Below are positions 39,812-50,140 of a DNA stretch of 64,000 nucleotides, piece by piece; the first letter of the stretch is position 1, and the number at the start of each line of letters is the position of its first letter. Both the position numbers and the translations under genes were made by a program. The notes beneath the pieces are model-generated. The model was not told the DNA's origin. It was given only the letters and a program-made list of their open reading frames with translations, and made no database searches. This DNA comes from SAR324 cluster bacterium (GTDB taxonomy: Bacteria; SAR324; XYD2-FULL-50-16), in NCBI GenBank assembly GCA_028282885.1, contig JANQGX010000047.1, forward strand, positions 1 to 64,000, in the 5' to 3' direction.

Positions 39812-40984
39812 TTAAATAACAACCAGGGATCCTGCGACGACTAGCAGGTAAGCCACAATGATCAGCACCTGAAACGGTGGTTTGCCGAAACTGTCGAGGG
39901 TAAATTCCGGGTTGGGGACATCGCCGTAAAGCTTGGAGCCGCGATAGGCGGGGACGACCATAATCGAAATCAACACTGCCAGCAGACCACCGGCTATTCG
40001 CATGAAGCCCAGAAATCCGGTCAATCCCGTCAATGCCAGCAGCAGGGTCGGAAGTGTAGCTGCCAGCCAGCTCAGTCGGTAGCTCCACCACAGCCGTTCT
40101 TCAAGAACAATGGCCAGGGCATAGGAGGTGCTCCAATAGCTGGTCAGAATGGCGAGAAAGACAAACCCTGATCCGAGGATCATTGCCCAGTCCCCGATGG
40201 CATTTCCCCAGCCGATAATGGCCAGTTCCGTGACCTGCTTCGATATCAACAGGGTCATCAGGGTTACCGTAAATACCAGCAGAAGATTGATCCCCAGTCC
40301 GAGGGCGACGGCTTTGGGGATCTGTTTCCTGTTGTGCTGCATACCTTTAACTGCCTGGGGAATAGAGAAGAAACAGGCAAAGGCAAACATGACCATTCCA
40401 TAAAGCGCCAGGGCGGAACGAGTGGGGGCAGAAAGAACGGCTGCGGGATTGAAGGTGTGGTCAAAGGATCCGACAATGAGAATGACGAGCAGGATGAATA
40501 TCCCGGAAACGGCAAATTTCTCGCTGATTCCCAAGGCTTTGAGGCCAAAAAAGATGGGGCCTGCGGCACAGAGATAACTGATCAGTTCCGCGCTCCAGAG
40601 AGGGATTCCCAGGAGGTTTACCAGCAACTCGCCTGCGCCGACGATGAAGGCTGCCAAAAGTGCATAAAAATTCAACACCACCAACCCGAAAAAAGCCCAG
40701 GTAAAGATACTTCCGTGTTTGCGTTTGAACAGAAACTTGTCAAAGGTCTCCACCAACTGGGTGCCTTCGCTGTCACGCATAACCATTTCCGTTATCATCA
40801 GGTGCAACAAAAGGCTGAGTCCGTATGCCGCCAGCAGGATGAGGATAATGGTCAGTAGCCCATTTCTGGCTGCCAGGTAGGGCACTGCCATAATCCCGCC
40901 GCCGACTCCAAGCCCTGCTACGATCGATGCGGCCTCGAAAAGACTTAACTCTCTGGACTCCGATTGATTGTCATTTGCTCCCAT
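39812..40984 (-). CDS. Amino acid permease (aromatic/hydroxy-aromatic permease-like)
   Basis: SLFEAASIVAGLGVGGGIMAVPYLAARNGLLTIILILLAAYGLSLLLHLMITEMV; about 11 TM segments. Confidence 0.82.
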   Translation of the reverse strand: MGANDNQSESRELSLFEAASIVAGLGVGGGIMAVPYLAARNGLLTIILILLAAYGLSLLLHLMITEMVMRDSEGTQLVETFDKFLFKRKHGSIFTWAFFGLVVLNFYALLAAFIVGAGELLVNLLGIPLWSAELISYLCAAGPIFFGLKALGISEKFAVSGIFILLVILIVGSFDHTFNPAAVLSAPTRSALALYGMVMFAFACFFSIPQAVKGMQHNRKQIPKAVALGLGINLLLVFTVTLMTLLISKQVTELAIIGWGNAIGDWAMILGSGFVFLAILTSYWSTSYALAIVLEERLWWSYRLSWLAATLPTLLLALTGLTGFLGFMRIAGGLLAVLISIMVVPAYRGSKLYGDVPNPEFTLDSFGKPPFQVLIIVAYLLVVAGSLVVI

Positions 40985-41885
40985 GGATTGCCCTGTGATT
41001 GAGGTGTTGATGATTGACTGCCATGTTTGGAATTTTACCTCAATAGTCTAAATTGAGTTTGGTGAGTCATTCCCGGACCTTGTTTCCGGTTACACCTTTC
41101 AATCCCTGGGATTACCGGATGAAAATTCGGAGTGCAGGGAGTCAGGCGATTAAAGATTAAACTCTCGCTTTAAATGCGGCTTAATTGAGTGAGATGATAG
41201 AGACAATGGAGCTGTTCGTCAAAGGTAATCAGGGACAGCGAATGATTCCTCTCGGCCAGAGACAATCCGCACAGGAGTGTTCATTTCCCCAGCAATCGGA
41301 CTCGGTGGATTTGATGAATTCGCACCCCTCTTTCAGGGTGCGATCGATACAGGATGGGTAAATGCTGTGGTGGACGAGAACCTTGAACCAGGCATAAGGG
41401 CGATCATTCCAAATTCCCAATAACCTGTTTTTCCTGGGATACTCCCTATTTCATGGTGGGAGGGGAATGAGCATCGTGGCTCATCTTCTTCTGATTGTTC
41501 GTTTTGGCAGGGGATTTCCTTATTTCAGATCGAAAAGCAAGGGAGTGTGGCAGCGCTGTTGGACACCTTGTGATAGCCCCGATTTATACTGCTTTTTTTG
41601 TACGACCATGTGGTTTGCCTGGGAAACCGTACGATACAATCTCTTACCGAAACCCAACGCCTGGATGGTCGCTATTGCCGCCACCTGCTGGTACCTCACC
41701 GAAATCACGGGTGAGATCTCCAATATCGGAATTGGGACAGTTTCCGATATTGCCTTTCGGATCGTCTGGATATTCTATGGAACCAATGTGTTGTTGCTGG
41801 CTCTCAGTGGATACCGCTGGACAAAAAATTGACAGGGTTTTAAGGGTGTCTGTTTCATGAGATGAGACCTTCTGCCAGGTCTCAG

Positions 41886-42686
41886 TCAGTCGATACTGAT
41901 GGGTATTATATCTCCATCTTCCGGGATGAAGGTTTTCTTCAGGAAATTCTGTTTCTGCAGTTCCTGTCTGAGGAGAGAGCGGGTTGTGGAGCAATGATTC
42001 AAGGCTTCCAGGTGGTTGGCGATAACCCATTTTGGTGAGTTGGCAACAAACTCGAGGATTTCATGCAACGGCATCAGTATGGGGCCTCCCACATCCATTC
42101 GGGCACTGCCCGATGCAACAACAGCAATATCCGGCTTTAACTCACGCAGAGTCTTTTCCACATCTTCCGTATAGACGGTATCCCCGGAAATATAGATAGA
42201 GGGTTCACCGGGTAACTCCAGAACATAACCGGCACCATTAGCCATGGTTTTGTGAATCCAGCCATGACCGTGTCTGGCAGGAACTGCTGTAATCTTCCCT
42301 CCAAGAAATGGCTGGGCCTTCCAAAACTCCAGTTGCACCGCAACGTTCAATCCCGACTTTTCAAGATAACCAGCATCGCCCCCACGACATGCCACAGGGG
42401 TATTTTTTGACTTGAGAAAATTCTCGCCTGCTTTGTCCAGGTGGTCCGTGTGTTGTAGTGCTTTGAGTCCAAAGGTATGGCTGTGCGTTATAAGGCAATG
42501 GGAAACTTTATCCAGGATCCATGGGGCGTTATCCGGAAGCGGAACCAGGGGATTGCGTGCAACCTTGTGGCGAATAAAGGAAAAGGGAGGCAAACTGCCT
42601 TTCTCCCCCAACATGGGATCGACCAGAATGAACCGATCCTTAGACTCAATGACAAAGGTGGCATTTCTTAAATGATGAACCTTCAC
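41886..42686 (-). CDS. MBL-fold metal-dependent hydrolase (UlaG-like)
   Basis: MKVHHLRNATFVIESKDRFILVDPMLG...LITHSHTFGLKALQHTDHLDKAG...AVPARHGHG...SIYISGDTVY...VIANHLEALNHC. Confidence 0.87.
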   Translation of the reverse strand: MKVHHLRNATFVIESKDRFILVDPMLGEKGSLPPFSFIRHKVARNPLVPLPDNAPWILDKVSHCLITHSHTFGLKALQHTDHLDKAGENFLKSKNTPVACRGGDAGYLEKSGLNVAVQLEFWKAQPFLGGKITAVPARHGHGWIHKTMANGAGYVLELPGEPSIYISGDTVYTEDVEKTLRELKPDIAVVASGSARMDVGGPILMPLHEILEFVANSPKWVIANHLEALNHCSTTRSLLRQELQKQNFLKKTFIPEDGDIIPISID

Positions 42687-42767
42687 AGTTTACCCTTTGG
42701 AGGATGTTGATTGGAATTAACGAACAGGCGGAAGTGATGTTGAAAGATAAACAGGATAAAACCAGTG

Positions 42768-42803
42768 AGTCAATATGTTAATTATCAAGTCAACATATTG
42801 ACT
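42768..42803. promoter_or_regulatory. AT-rich inverted repeat (candidate operator) upstream of acyl-CoA synthetase
   Basis: AGTCAATATGTT - 12 nt - AACATATTGACT, perfect 12-bp arms; extends to GTGAGTCAATATGTT/AACATATTGACTGAC with one mismatch. Confidence 0.6.
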
Positions 42804-42957
42804 GACAGAGGTTCTGGAAAATGTGCAAAAACCTTAAAACCGTGAAAAATCATAGGCTTACAAATGGAAACATTGGCCCTCGGTTTGCAGAATGAAGCGG
42901 ATTGTGATGCTAATTGTGAACTATCTCCAATCATCATAACTCTTCAAAGGAGGGACT

Positions 42958-44751
42958 ATGCAGTTTGTGGATTACAGGAATGTTCATGAGATGATGAAAG
43001 ATGTGGTAAGTCGGTATTCTGATAAAAATGCCTTCAAATGGTTTACGGATGACCAGGGAAGCCGTGAAGGAGTGACCTGGACCCGGTTTTACGCGCAGGC
43101 CCGGCAGGTGGCTAAAAGTCTGATAGCGCTTGATGTAAAGAAAGAAGACAAAATCAATATCATCAGCAATACCTGTTATAAATGGACTTTGACCGATATC
43201 GGAACTATTTTTTCCGGAGCCGTTACGGTGGGGATTTACCAGTCAAATCCGGCCAAAGATTGTCAGTATATTATCGATCATTCGGATGCGGTTGTCGTCT
43301 TTGTGGAGGATGATGAGCAATTGAGTAAAATGCTGACTATCCGGAACGAGATTCCCAAGGTACGCAAGGTGGTGATGTTCAAAGGCAGTTACAGTGATGA
43401 TTGGGTGATCTCTTTTGATGAATTTATCAAACTCGGCGGAAGCGTAAGCGATGAAGAGTTTCAGCAAAGAGCTTCAGAACCGGAACCCAATAATCCTGCC
43501 ACACTGGTTTACACATCCGGAACAACGGGTCTTCCCAAGGGTGTAGTGATAACCCAGGATAACCTGACCTTTAATTCACAATCCATCAAAGCCTCCCTGA
43601 TGATGTTGGAGAACGACGATACCCTGCTGTTCCTGCCTCTCGCCCATGTAATGGCACGTTTGACGGTATATTCGGCTGCCATTTCCGGCACCATTGTCAC
43701 ATTTGCCCGTAGCCTGGATACTGCGGTCGAAGATATCGGATTCACCAGGCCGCACTGGATCCCCAGTGTTCCGAGGGTTTATGAAAAAATCTACACCAAG
43801 GTGGTGAGCGGGGCGGAAGAGAAGGGAGGGATTATACTCAAATTGTTTAACTGGGCTTGTGGTGTCGGTTTCAAGGTAAGTGAGTTCAAGGCCGCCGATC
43901 AGCCTATTCCGGCCTGGACCGCGTTTCAGTACGGAATTGCCACCAAACTGGTATTTTCGAAACTTCAGGGGGTGCTCGGGGGTAATATCCGCTGGATGCT
44001 GAGTGGAGGAGCACCGCTTAATGAGAGTATTGCCAGATTTTTCCATGCGGCAGGGATCCTGGTTCTGGAAGGTATAGGGATGACCGAAAACGCCTCATTC
44101 AGCCATACCAATCAATTTAATCGTTATCGATTCGGTACGGTGGGGCTCCCCGGTCCCGGAATTGAGACCAAAATTGCCGAAGATGGAGAAATCCTGATTC
44201 GGGGCAGGAATGTTATGAGGGAGTATTACAAGATGCCGGAAGAGACCAAAAAAGCCTTTAACAAGGATGGATGGCTTCTCACAGGTGACCTGGGTACAAT
44301 TGACAGCGAAGGTTTTTTGAAGGTCACAGGTCGTAAGAAGGAGATCATCATCACGGCCGGCGGCAAGAATGTGGCACCGGCCCTTTTGGAAGGTGTGATC
44401 GGAACCTCTCCCTATATCAACCAGATTATGGTGGTTGGTGATCGCCGCAAATACCTGACAGCATTGGTTACACTGGATCCCCTGGTAATGGAGGAATATG
44501 CCAAAAAACTGGGAATCGCTTACAGATCGATCGATGAATTGGGTAGAAATCCGGATATCGTTAGATTAATTGAGGGCGAAATTGCAGAGAAGAACCGGGA
44601 GTTTGCTTCCTATGAAACCATTAAAAAGGTCACCATCGTCCCCGAATTCACGATTGAAAACGGTCTGATCACTCCCACTTTGAAACTCAAAAAGAACCTC
44701 ATTGAAGCGAAATACCAGGAAGAGATCAACAGCCTGTATCTCGAAAATTGA
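42958..44751 (+). CDS. Long-chain acyl-CoA synthetase (AMP-forming)
   Basis: ATLVYTSGTTGLPKGVVITQDNL...LLFLPLAHVMARLTVYSA...WMLSGGAPLNESIARFFHAAG...KDGWLLTGDLGTIDSEGFLKVTGRKKEIIITAGGKNVAP. Confidence 0.95.
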   Translation: MQFVDYRNVHEMMKDVVSRYSDKNAFKWFTDDQGSREGVTWTRFYAQARQVAKSLIALDVKKEDKINIISNTCYKWTLTDIGTIFSGAVTVGIYQSNPAKDCQYIIDHSDAVVVFVEDDEQLSKMLTIRNEIPKVRKVVMFKGSYSDDWVISFDEFIKLGGSVSDEEFQQRASEPEPNNPATLVYTSGTTGLPKGVVITQDNLTFNSQSIKASLMMLENDDTLLFLPLAHVMARLTVYSAAISGTIVTFARSLDTAVEDIGFTRPHWIPSVPRVYEKIYTKVVSGAEEKGGIILKLFNWACGVGFKVSEFKAADQPIPAWTAFQYGIATKLVFSKLQGVLGGNIRWMLSGGAPLNESIARFFHAAGILVLEGIGMTENASFSHTNQFNRYRFGTVGLPGPGIETKIAEDGEILIRGRNVMREYYKMPEETKKAFNKDGWLLTGDLGTIDSEGFLKVTGRKKEIIITAGGKNVAPALLEGVIGTSPYINQIMVVGDRRKYLTALVTLDPLVMEEYAKKLGIAYRSIDELGRNPDIVRLIEGEIAEKNREFASYETIKKVTIVPEFTIENGLITPTLKLKKNLIEAKYQEEINSLYLEN

Positions 44752-44887
44752 CAGGCTATCGGGGGCTGTTTTCTGAGCTATGTATCTTCATTCGATTGAC
44801 GGTCGGGAGATTTTTGAGGTGGGGATTTCTCCCGGATCGAAAGAGGAGAAAAACTGGCAAAAGTGGTCGACCCGGGAGTGGTAAATC

Positions 44888-46321
44888 TTAGTTGATCATT
44901 TTCATTCTTTTGATCATGCCGTAGATTCGGTTGAAGGTTTTTCCGTAGGGTGGCGTGATGGCAACCGGGTTTCTCGCCTGTTTGAAAACAGGCCTCAGTT
45001 TAGAGAATTCACAGAATCCCTCGAAGCCGTGATAATGTCCCATGCCACTATTACCGATACCACCAAAGGGAAGGTCGTGTTGGGCCACATGCATGGCACA
45101 GTCATTAATGGTCACCCCTCCCGATCTTGTATTCTCTATCAACCGGTTGAGAAAGGTTTTATTATTGGAAAAGACGTAGAGGGCCAGGGGACGTTCACGA
45201 TGATTGACGTATTCGATAACCTCGTCCAGGGAGCGATAGGTCATGATGGGCAGCAGTGGTCCGAAAATCTCCTCCTGCAGGATGATCATCTCTTTATTGA
45301 CATTGATGAGAAGGGTTGGTGATATTTTTTGTGATGTCTTATCAAATCGGGAGTTCGGCAACAGACTGATCAGATTTGCACCCTTCTCTTCCGCATCCGC
45401 CAGGGTTTCTGTCAACCGGTTAAATGCCCTTTCATCTATAACCGAAGTATAAGAGGGGTTTTCCAGGTCTTTAAAGTAGTCACGGGTAACCGTTTTTGCC
45501 ATCTCAATAAACGCTTCCTCTTTTCCTTCCGGCAGGAAGAGATAATCAGGAGCGACACAGGTTTGGCCCGAATTCATCAGTTTGGCAAACATGATTCGTT
45601 TGACGGCTTTCTGCAGATCAAAATCCTCGGCAAGGATGGTAGGCGATTTGCCTCCCAGTTCCAGGGTAACCGGAACCAGATTATTGGATGCGGTTCGCAT
45701 GACGGTTTTGCCGACATCCGGGGAGCCGGTGAAGATGAGATGGTTGAAAGGAAGGGAAGAGAATTCACCGGCACTGACGCCGGGCAAAATGGTAATCAGA
45801 TCTTTCGATATCTTCTCCGAGAATTTTTCTTGCAGCAGCCGGCACAGGTTTTGTGAATTTGTCGCCTGCTTGACCATCACCCGGTTTCCTGCAGCGATCG
45901 CGCTGGTGAGGGGACTGAGAACCAGGAACAGTGGATAATTCCAGGGAGCTACGATCCCCACTATTCCCTTTGCCTGGGGAATGACCCGGTTTTTGCCCCC
46001 GAAAAACACCAGGGAGACATCCCGATTCTGCGGTTTCATCCATTTTTTCAATCTTTTCTTGGTGTACCTGATCCCCATGATGCTGGGCGCAATTTCCAGA
46101 ATTTTCGTTTCCTGAAAGGCCCTGTTGCCGAAGTCCCGGCAAATGGCTTCACAGATCGCTTCATCATTCTCCTGAAGAATCTCCTCTATTTTAGTCAAGG
46201 TATCGATTCTCTCCCTGTAGGATATCATCGGTTTTCGGAGAACTTCGTTTTTCAGACGGTCAAAAGCAGCTTGAACCTGACTTTGCTTATCGGATTTATT
46301 CAATTCAACTGGTTTGTTCAT
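44888..46321 (-). CDS. Aldehyde dehydrogenase (coniferyl-aldehyde dehydrogenase-like)
   Basis: GIVGIVAPWNYPLFLVLSPLTSAIAAGNRVMVKQATNS...LIFTGSPDVGKTVM...VTLELGGKSPTILAEDFD...MNSGQTCVAPDYLFLPEG. Confidence 0.94.
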   Translation of the reverse strand: MNKPVELNKSDKQSQVQAAFDRLKNEVLRKPMISYRERIDTLTKIEEILQENDEAICEAICRDFGNRAFQETKILEIAPSIMGIRYTKKRLKKWMKPQNRDVSLVFFGGKNRVIPQAKGIVGIVAPWNYPLFLVLSPLTSAIAAGNRVMVKQATNSQNLCRLLQEKFSEKISKDLITILPGVSAGEFSSLPFNHLIFTGSPDVGKTVMRTASNNLVPVTLELGGKSPTILAEDFDLQKAVKRIMFAKLMNSGQTCVAPDYLFLPEGKEEAFIEMAKTVTRDYFKDLENPSYTSVIDERAFNRLTETLADAEEKGANLISLLPNSRFDKTSQKISPTLLINVNKEMIILQEEIFGPLLPIMTYRSLDEVIEYVNHRERPLALYVFSNNKTFLNRLIENTRSGGVTINDCAMHVAQHDLPFGGIGNSGMGHYHGFEGFCEFSKLRPVFKQARNPVAITPPYGKTFNRIYGMIKRMKMIN

Positions 46322-47055
46322 TTGTTATCCCGGGTTTTATGGTTTGCAATATCGACAATAGACGCAGGTAAAGGTTGATGTTAACAGGAAGAAAACGCTA
46401 AAAATTATATACAGACGCTATTTTAGTACGAAAAAGTCAATAATAATCGCTTTACTTTTATTAATAATAAATAAATTACAATAGATGACAAAATAAAACA
46501 AAAAATGACTTAAGCAAAGTGAAAAATGAATGAACTGAAATACTGTTTCATCTCCACCCACCTGCAATGGTTCCGATGACGAAAAAGTCGGCTTTTTCCC
46601 GGACTTTGGAGAATGACAGGCAGGTGTTGTGATTAGATGATAATCGACAAACTCAGCAGGGATAATTGATCTGCCACCGGACGGATTGACAGCAGAAAAG
46701 CTTCCCGGAAAGATAAAACAGGTGAACTTCCCCGGGGATGAGAAGCGAAGTTTTCAACTTCAGTAATGGATGTCTGCCGGCAGCGGATTCACCAACCTAC
46801 CGATCATCGCCTTGTGCAGAGTTGAAACCAACCATAATCTTAGCCATGTTTGCAGGAGCAACGGGGAAATGGGTCTGGTTTAATCTGTGAATTTCGATCA
46901 TAGTGAGATTCGTAAGAGGAAAAACCTCCGATTGTATGATGATAATGTGGGACAAAAAGCACTGATATAGATATCGTATAACATCCTTTCCACTAGGATT
47001 GGATTGTTTCATTACCAGTTTGGTTTTCAGATACTGTTCGTTCAATAGATTTGTT

Positions 47056-47685
47056 ATGACTGATGATTCACATAACAGCCTGGAAAGGGTGAAGGAGATT
47101 CTGCTTGCGGATTACAGCAAGCTGAATGAGCGTCGGTTAAAAGAGCTGGAGGACCGATTCTCCGAATCCATCGAAATAATGGAGCGGCGCAATGAGGAAC
47201 TTCATCAAAACTTAACCGGGTTTGTGGAGAGGGAGATCAGCCATCTTTCCATGTTCGTCAAACAGCAAACCCGAAAGCTTGAAAATGCGGACGCCGATCT
47301 GAGAACAACAGCCCGAAATCTGGAAACTGCGATTTCCGAGTTGGACCGCCAGTTGAGAACTGAGAAAAAAGAGCTGGTTCGATCACTCGAAGCACTGCGA
47401 ATGCAGATCTCCCTGGTAAAGGAATCATTGGGGGCAGACAGGAAATCCACTTACTCAGCTATACAAAAGCTGGAAACGGAATTGAATCAATTGAGCCGCA
47501 AGGTTCGGGTTGAGAAAGAGACAATCCTGGAGATGGTGATGATCGGAAATGATAAACTCTCTACTGAACTGTCGGCCAGAATTACCAACGAAACCAATTT
47601 ATGGAAATCGTCAGAGTCCAGGTTGTCTTCCAGCCTTGAAGCGATCAGGGATCTGGTTAAAAACAACAATCGTTTAAAACAGTGA
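47056..47685 (+). CDS. Long coiled-coil protein (first gene of GTPase/OmpA module)
   Basis: MTDDSHNSLERVKEILLADYSKLNERRLKELEDRFSES...LENADADLRTTARNLETAISELDRQLRTEKKELVRSLEALRMQ; strong heptad-like composition. Start placed at 47056. Confidence 0.8.
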   Translation: MTDDSHNSLERVKEILLADYSKLNERRLKELEDRFSESIEIMERRNEELHQNLTGFVEREISHLSMFVKQQTRKLENADADLRTTARNLETAISELDRQLRTEKKELVRSLEALRMQISLVKESLGADRKSTYSAIQKLETELNQLSRKVRVEKETILEMVMIGNDKLSTELSARITNETNLWKSSESRLSSSLEAIRDLVKNNNRLKQ

Positions 47686-47722
47686 AATCCGGATTTCACA
47701 GGATAAATGGGTAAGTCAGGCC

Positions 47723-49624
47723 ATGTCGGACAAATCAGAAGGACAACATCGGGAATCAAACCTTCTTTTCAATCCTGACGATCAGATCTGGAATGAATTG
47801 CGATCTCTTTTTGTCGGAAAAGAGAAGGTGGAACTGGATCGTCTGCAGCGGTTTCTGGAAGATCCGGAAGAGCTAACCAAAGAGATCGCCAGGAGGCTTC
47901 CCCAGGCGGTCAATCTCACCCATATGCAGAGTCGTGAGCTCACCAAATCCCTTGTGAGTTCCCTGCGCCCGGTTCTGGAAGAGGCTGTGATCAACAGCAG
48001 TAAAATTGACCCGAAGGTTCTGTCAGAAGGAATCTATCCGACGCTGCCCCATGCGATCAATCTGACCCGCGAGAAAGATGAGCAACTAACAACGAATCTG
48101 GTGGAGGCAATTCGACCTATTGTCGAACTGTCGATTCAGCGAAGTGCTGAGCTTAGTATCAGACCCCTGTCTGAGGGGTTATATCCGGTGATTGGACCTG
48201 CCATTCGTAAGGCTGTTGCGGATGCTTTTCGCAAAATGAACCAGGCCTTGAACCAGAGTTTCGATAGAACCCTGTCTATTTCAGCAATCAAATGGCGATT
48301 TGAGTCTATCACAACCGGACGCCCCTTTATCGAGATAGTTGCCCGCAACACTTTGCTCTACCAGGTGAAACAGGTATTTGTGATACACGGGGAGACCGGT
48401 CTTTTATTACAATCCGTAAAATCCCCCACGGCGTCGGTTCAGGATCCGGATATGGTTTCATCAATGTTGAAGGCGATTCAGGATTTTGTTAAAGACTCCT
48501 TCGACACCACTGCAGAGGAAGAGCTTTCAACAATTGAGGTTGGCAACCAAACCATCTGGATTGAGCAGGGACCGAAGGCTATCCTCGCCGGAGTTGTAGA
48601 TGGTAGTGCTCCCTTGAGTTTACGGACGGTTTTTAAGTCAGCGCTGGAAAGATTTCACGTCGAGTTTGCCAGGGATCTGGCAGGGTTTCAGGGAGACACC
48701 GCAACATTTGAGGCGGATACACGATTAATCGAATTCTGTCTGCAATCACAATTGAAGGAGGAGAAGAAAAAGGTTTCCTTTTTGAAGTGGGGTTTCATAA
48801 TGGCGTTGGTTGGTATTCTAGGATTTTGGGGTTACGGACGAATCAGTCTGTATCTGAAATGGTCCGATTATCTTGATTATATTACGAGCCAGCCGGGAAT
48901 CATTATCACGGATCACGGCAGACAGGGGGGAACCTATTTTGTCACCGGACTGCGCACACCCCGCAGTGCCGCTCCCCAGGGTTTTTTAGCTGATTTCGGG
49001 TTTCATCCTGAATCGGTTAAAAGCACCTGGCACCTTTACCAACCGCTTACCGACTCGTACATTCTCTCACGGGCCAAACGGCTGTTGAACCCGCCCGATA
49101 CGGTTGAAATGAGCGTGAAAGACGGTACACTGGTTCTTAAAGGTCAAGCGGGTCGAAAATGGCTGGATCAGGCCAAACAAACCCTGGCAACTGTTTGGGA
49201 GGTTGGGGCGTTAGACCATTCTGAACTGCATATGCTAGAATCGGATCTTATCAATCAGCTAAAGACCGAAATAGAATCGTATGAGTTTAATTTCGGCTCC
49301 GGAAAAACCGATTTATCGCCTGCCGACAACAGGAATCTCAATCAATTGGCTGAGAAAATCGAGAATCTGGTTGATTTGCTACCGCAGTCCCGGCAGGAGA
49401 AATTCATCCAGATCAACGGATTCACCGATGCCGTCGGCAATCCGGAGAATAACAGGAAACTTTCATACAGTCGCGCGCAGACTATTTTCCGGGGATTGGT
49501 TGCCAGGGGAGTTTCGGAAAAGCACTTCCGCATATTCGGATACGGTTCTGATCGTCCTTTGACCCTGTCAGCGGATCGTAAAGTGGTGGTTGGGCGAAAG
49601 GTTGTCCTGTTCGTGGATATTTAA
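47723..49624 (+). CDS. OmpA-family C-terminal domain protein with N-terminal internal repeats and roadblock/longin-like middle region
   Basis: Repeats LPQAVNLTHMQSRELTKSLVSSLRPVLEEAV / LPHAINLTREKDEQLTTNLVEAIRPIVELSI; TM FLKWGFIMALVGILGFWGYG; OmpA ESYEFNFGSGKTDLSPADNRNLNQLA...QINGFTDAVGNPENNRKLSYSRAQTIFRGLVARGV. Confidence 0.9.
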   Translation: MSDKSEGQHRESNLLFNPDDQIWNELRSLFVGKEKVELDRLQRFLEDPEELTKEIARRLPQAVNLTHMQSRELTKSLVSSLRPVLEEAVINSSKIDPKVLSEGIYPTLPHAINLTREKDEQLTTNLVEAIRPIVELSIQRSAELSIRPLSEGLYPVIGPAIRKAVADAFRKMNQALNQSFDRTLSISAIKWRFESITTGRPFIEIVARNTLLYQVKQVFVIHGETGLLLQSVKSPTASVQDPDMVSSMLKAIQDFVKDSFDTTAEEELSTIEVGNQTIWIEQGPKAILAGVVDGSAPLSLRTVFKSALERFHVEFARDLAGFQGDTATFEADTRLIEFCLQSQLKEEKKKVSFLKWGFIMALVGILGFWGYGRISLYLKWSDYLDYITSQPGIIITDHGRQGGTYFVTGLRTPRSAAPQGFLADFGFHPESVKSTWHLYQPLTDSYILSRAKRLLNPPDTVEMSVKDGTLVLKGQAGRKWLDQAKQTLATVWEVGALDHSELHMLESDLINQLKTEIESYEFNFGSGKTDLSPADNRNLNQLAEKIENLVDLLPQSRQEKFIQINGFTDAVGNPENNRKLSYSRAQTIFRGLVARGVSEKHFRIFGYGSDRPLTLSADRKVVVGRKVVLFVDI

Positions 49625-49642
49625 AAAGACATACGGGGAAAT

Positions 49643-50140
49643 GTGATTAAGAAAAAAATCTGCATGTTGGGATCTTTTGCAGTGGGTAAAACCAGTCTGG
49701 TTCAAAGATTTGTCAGCAGCATGTTTGAAGAGAAATACCACACGACCATCGGCGTCAAAATCGATAAAAAGGTGGTTGTGCTGGATGACAGGGAGATAAC
49801 CCTTCTGCTCTGGGACATTCACGGGGAAGATGAGTATCAGAAGGTTCAGGCCTCATACCTGCTGGGCGCATCAGGCTATTTAATTGTCATTGATGGCACC
49901 AGGAACAGAACCATAGAAGTAGGGAAGAGCCTGCAACAATTTGCAGAAGAGAATATCGGGCAAAAGCCTTTTCTGCTGCTTCTGAACAAGGCTGATCTTA
50001 CGCTGGAGTGGGAAGTAGATGAGGAAACCATCCGGTCCCTTGAGGCGAGCGGATTCAAAATCAGGAAAACCAGTGCCAAAACCGGTCAGGGCGTGGAAGA
50101 GGCATTTCGGGAATTAACCCAGCTAATGTTGACGGATTAA
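49643..50140 (+). CDS. Rab/Ras-like small GTPase
   Basis: GTG start; G1 GSFAVGKTS, switch I TTIGVKI, G3 WDIHGED, G4 NKAD, G5 TSAKTGQ. Confidence 0.93.
   Translation: MIKKKICMLGSFAVGKTSLVQRFVSSMFEEKYHTTIGVKIDKKVVVLDDREITLLLWDIHGEDEYQKVQASYLLGASGYLIVIDGTRNRTIEVGKSLQQFAEENIGQKPFLLLLNKADLTLEWEVDEETIRSLEASGFKIRKTSAKTGQGVEEAFRELTQLMLTD

Noticed and set aside
41229-41420. 63-aa Cys-rich ORF (MGIWNDRPYAWFKVLVHHSIYPSCIDRTLKEGCEF...)
   Set aside because: Could be a genuine small protein (six Cys), but with no homology or clear start signal I cannot support it as a CDS.
41467-41860. Two overlapping plus-strand ORFs, one with membrane-like C-terminus (MWFAWETVRYNLLPKPNAWMVAIAATCWYLTEITGEISNIG...)
   Set aside because: Possibly a frameshifted membrane-protein remnant, but evidence is too thin for a family call.
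44804-44834. CGGGAGA-N17-TCTCCCG hairpin between convergent genes
   Set aside because: Short stem and long loop; a plausible but weak terminator, not worth a feature call.
46322-47055. Long AT-rich intergenic region with ORF 46797..47045 (-)
   Set aside because: The ORF has no recognisable features. The region is more likely promoter/regulatory sequence for the GTPase module and aldehyde dehydrogenase, but no specific site could be defined.
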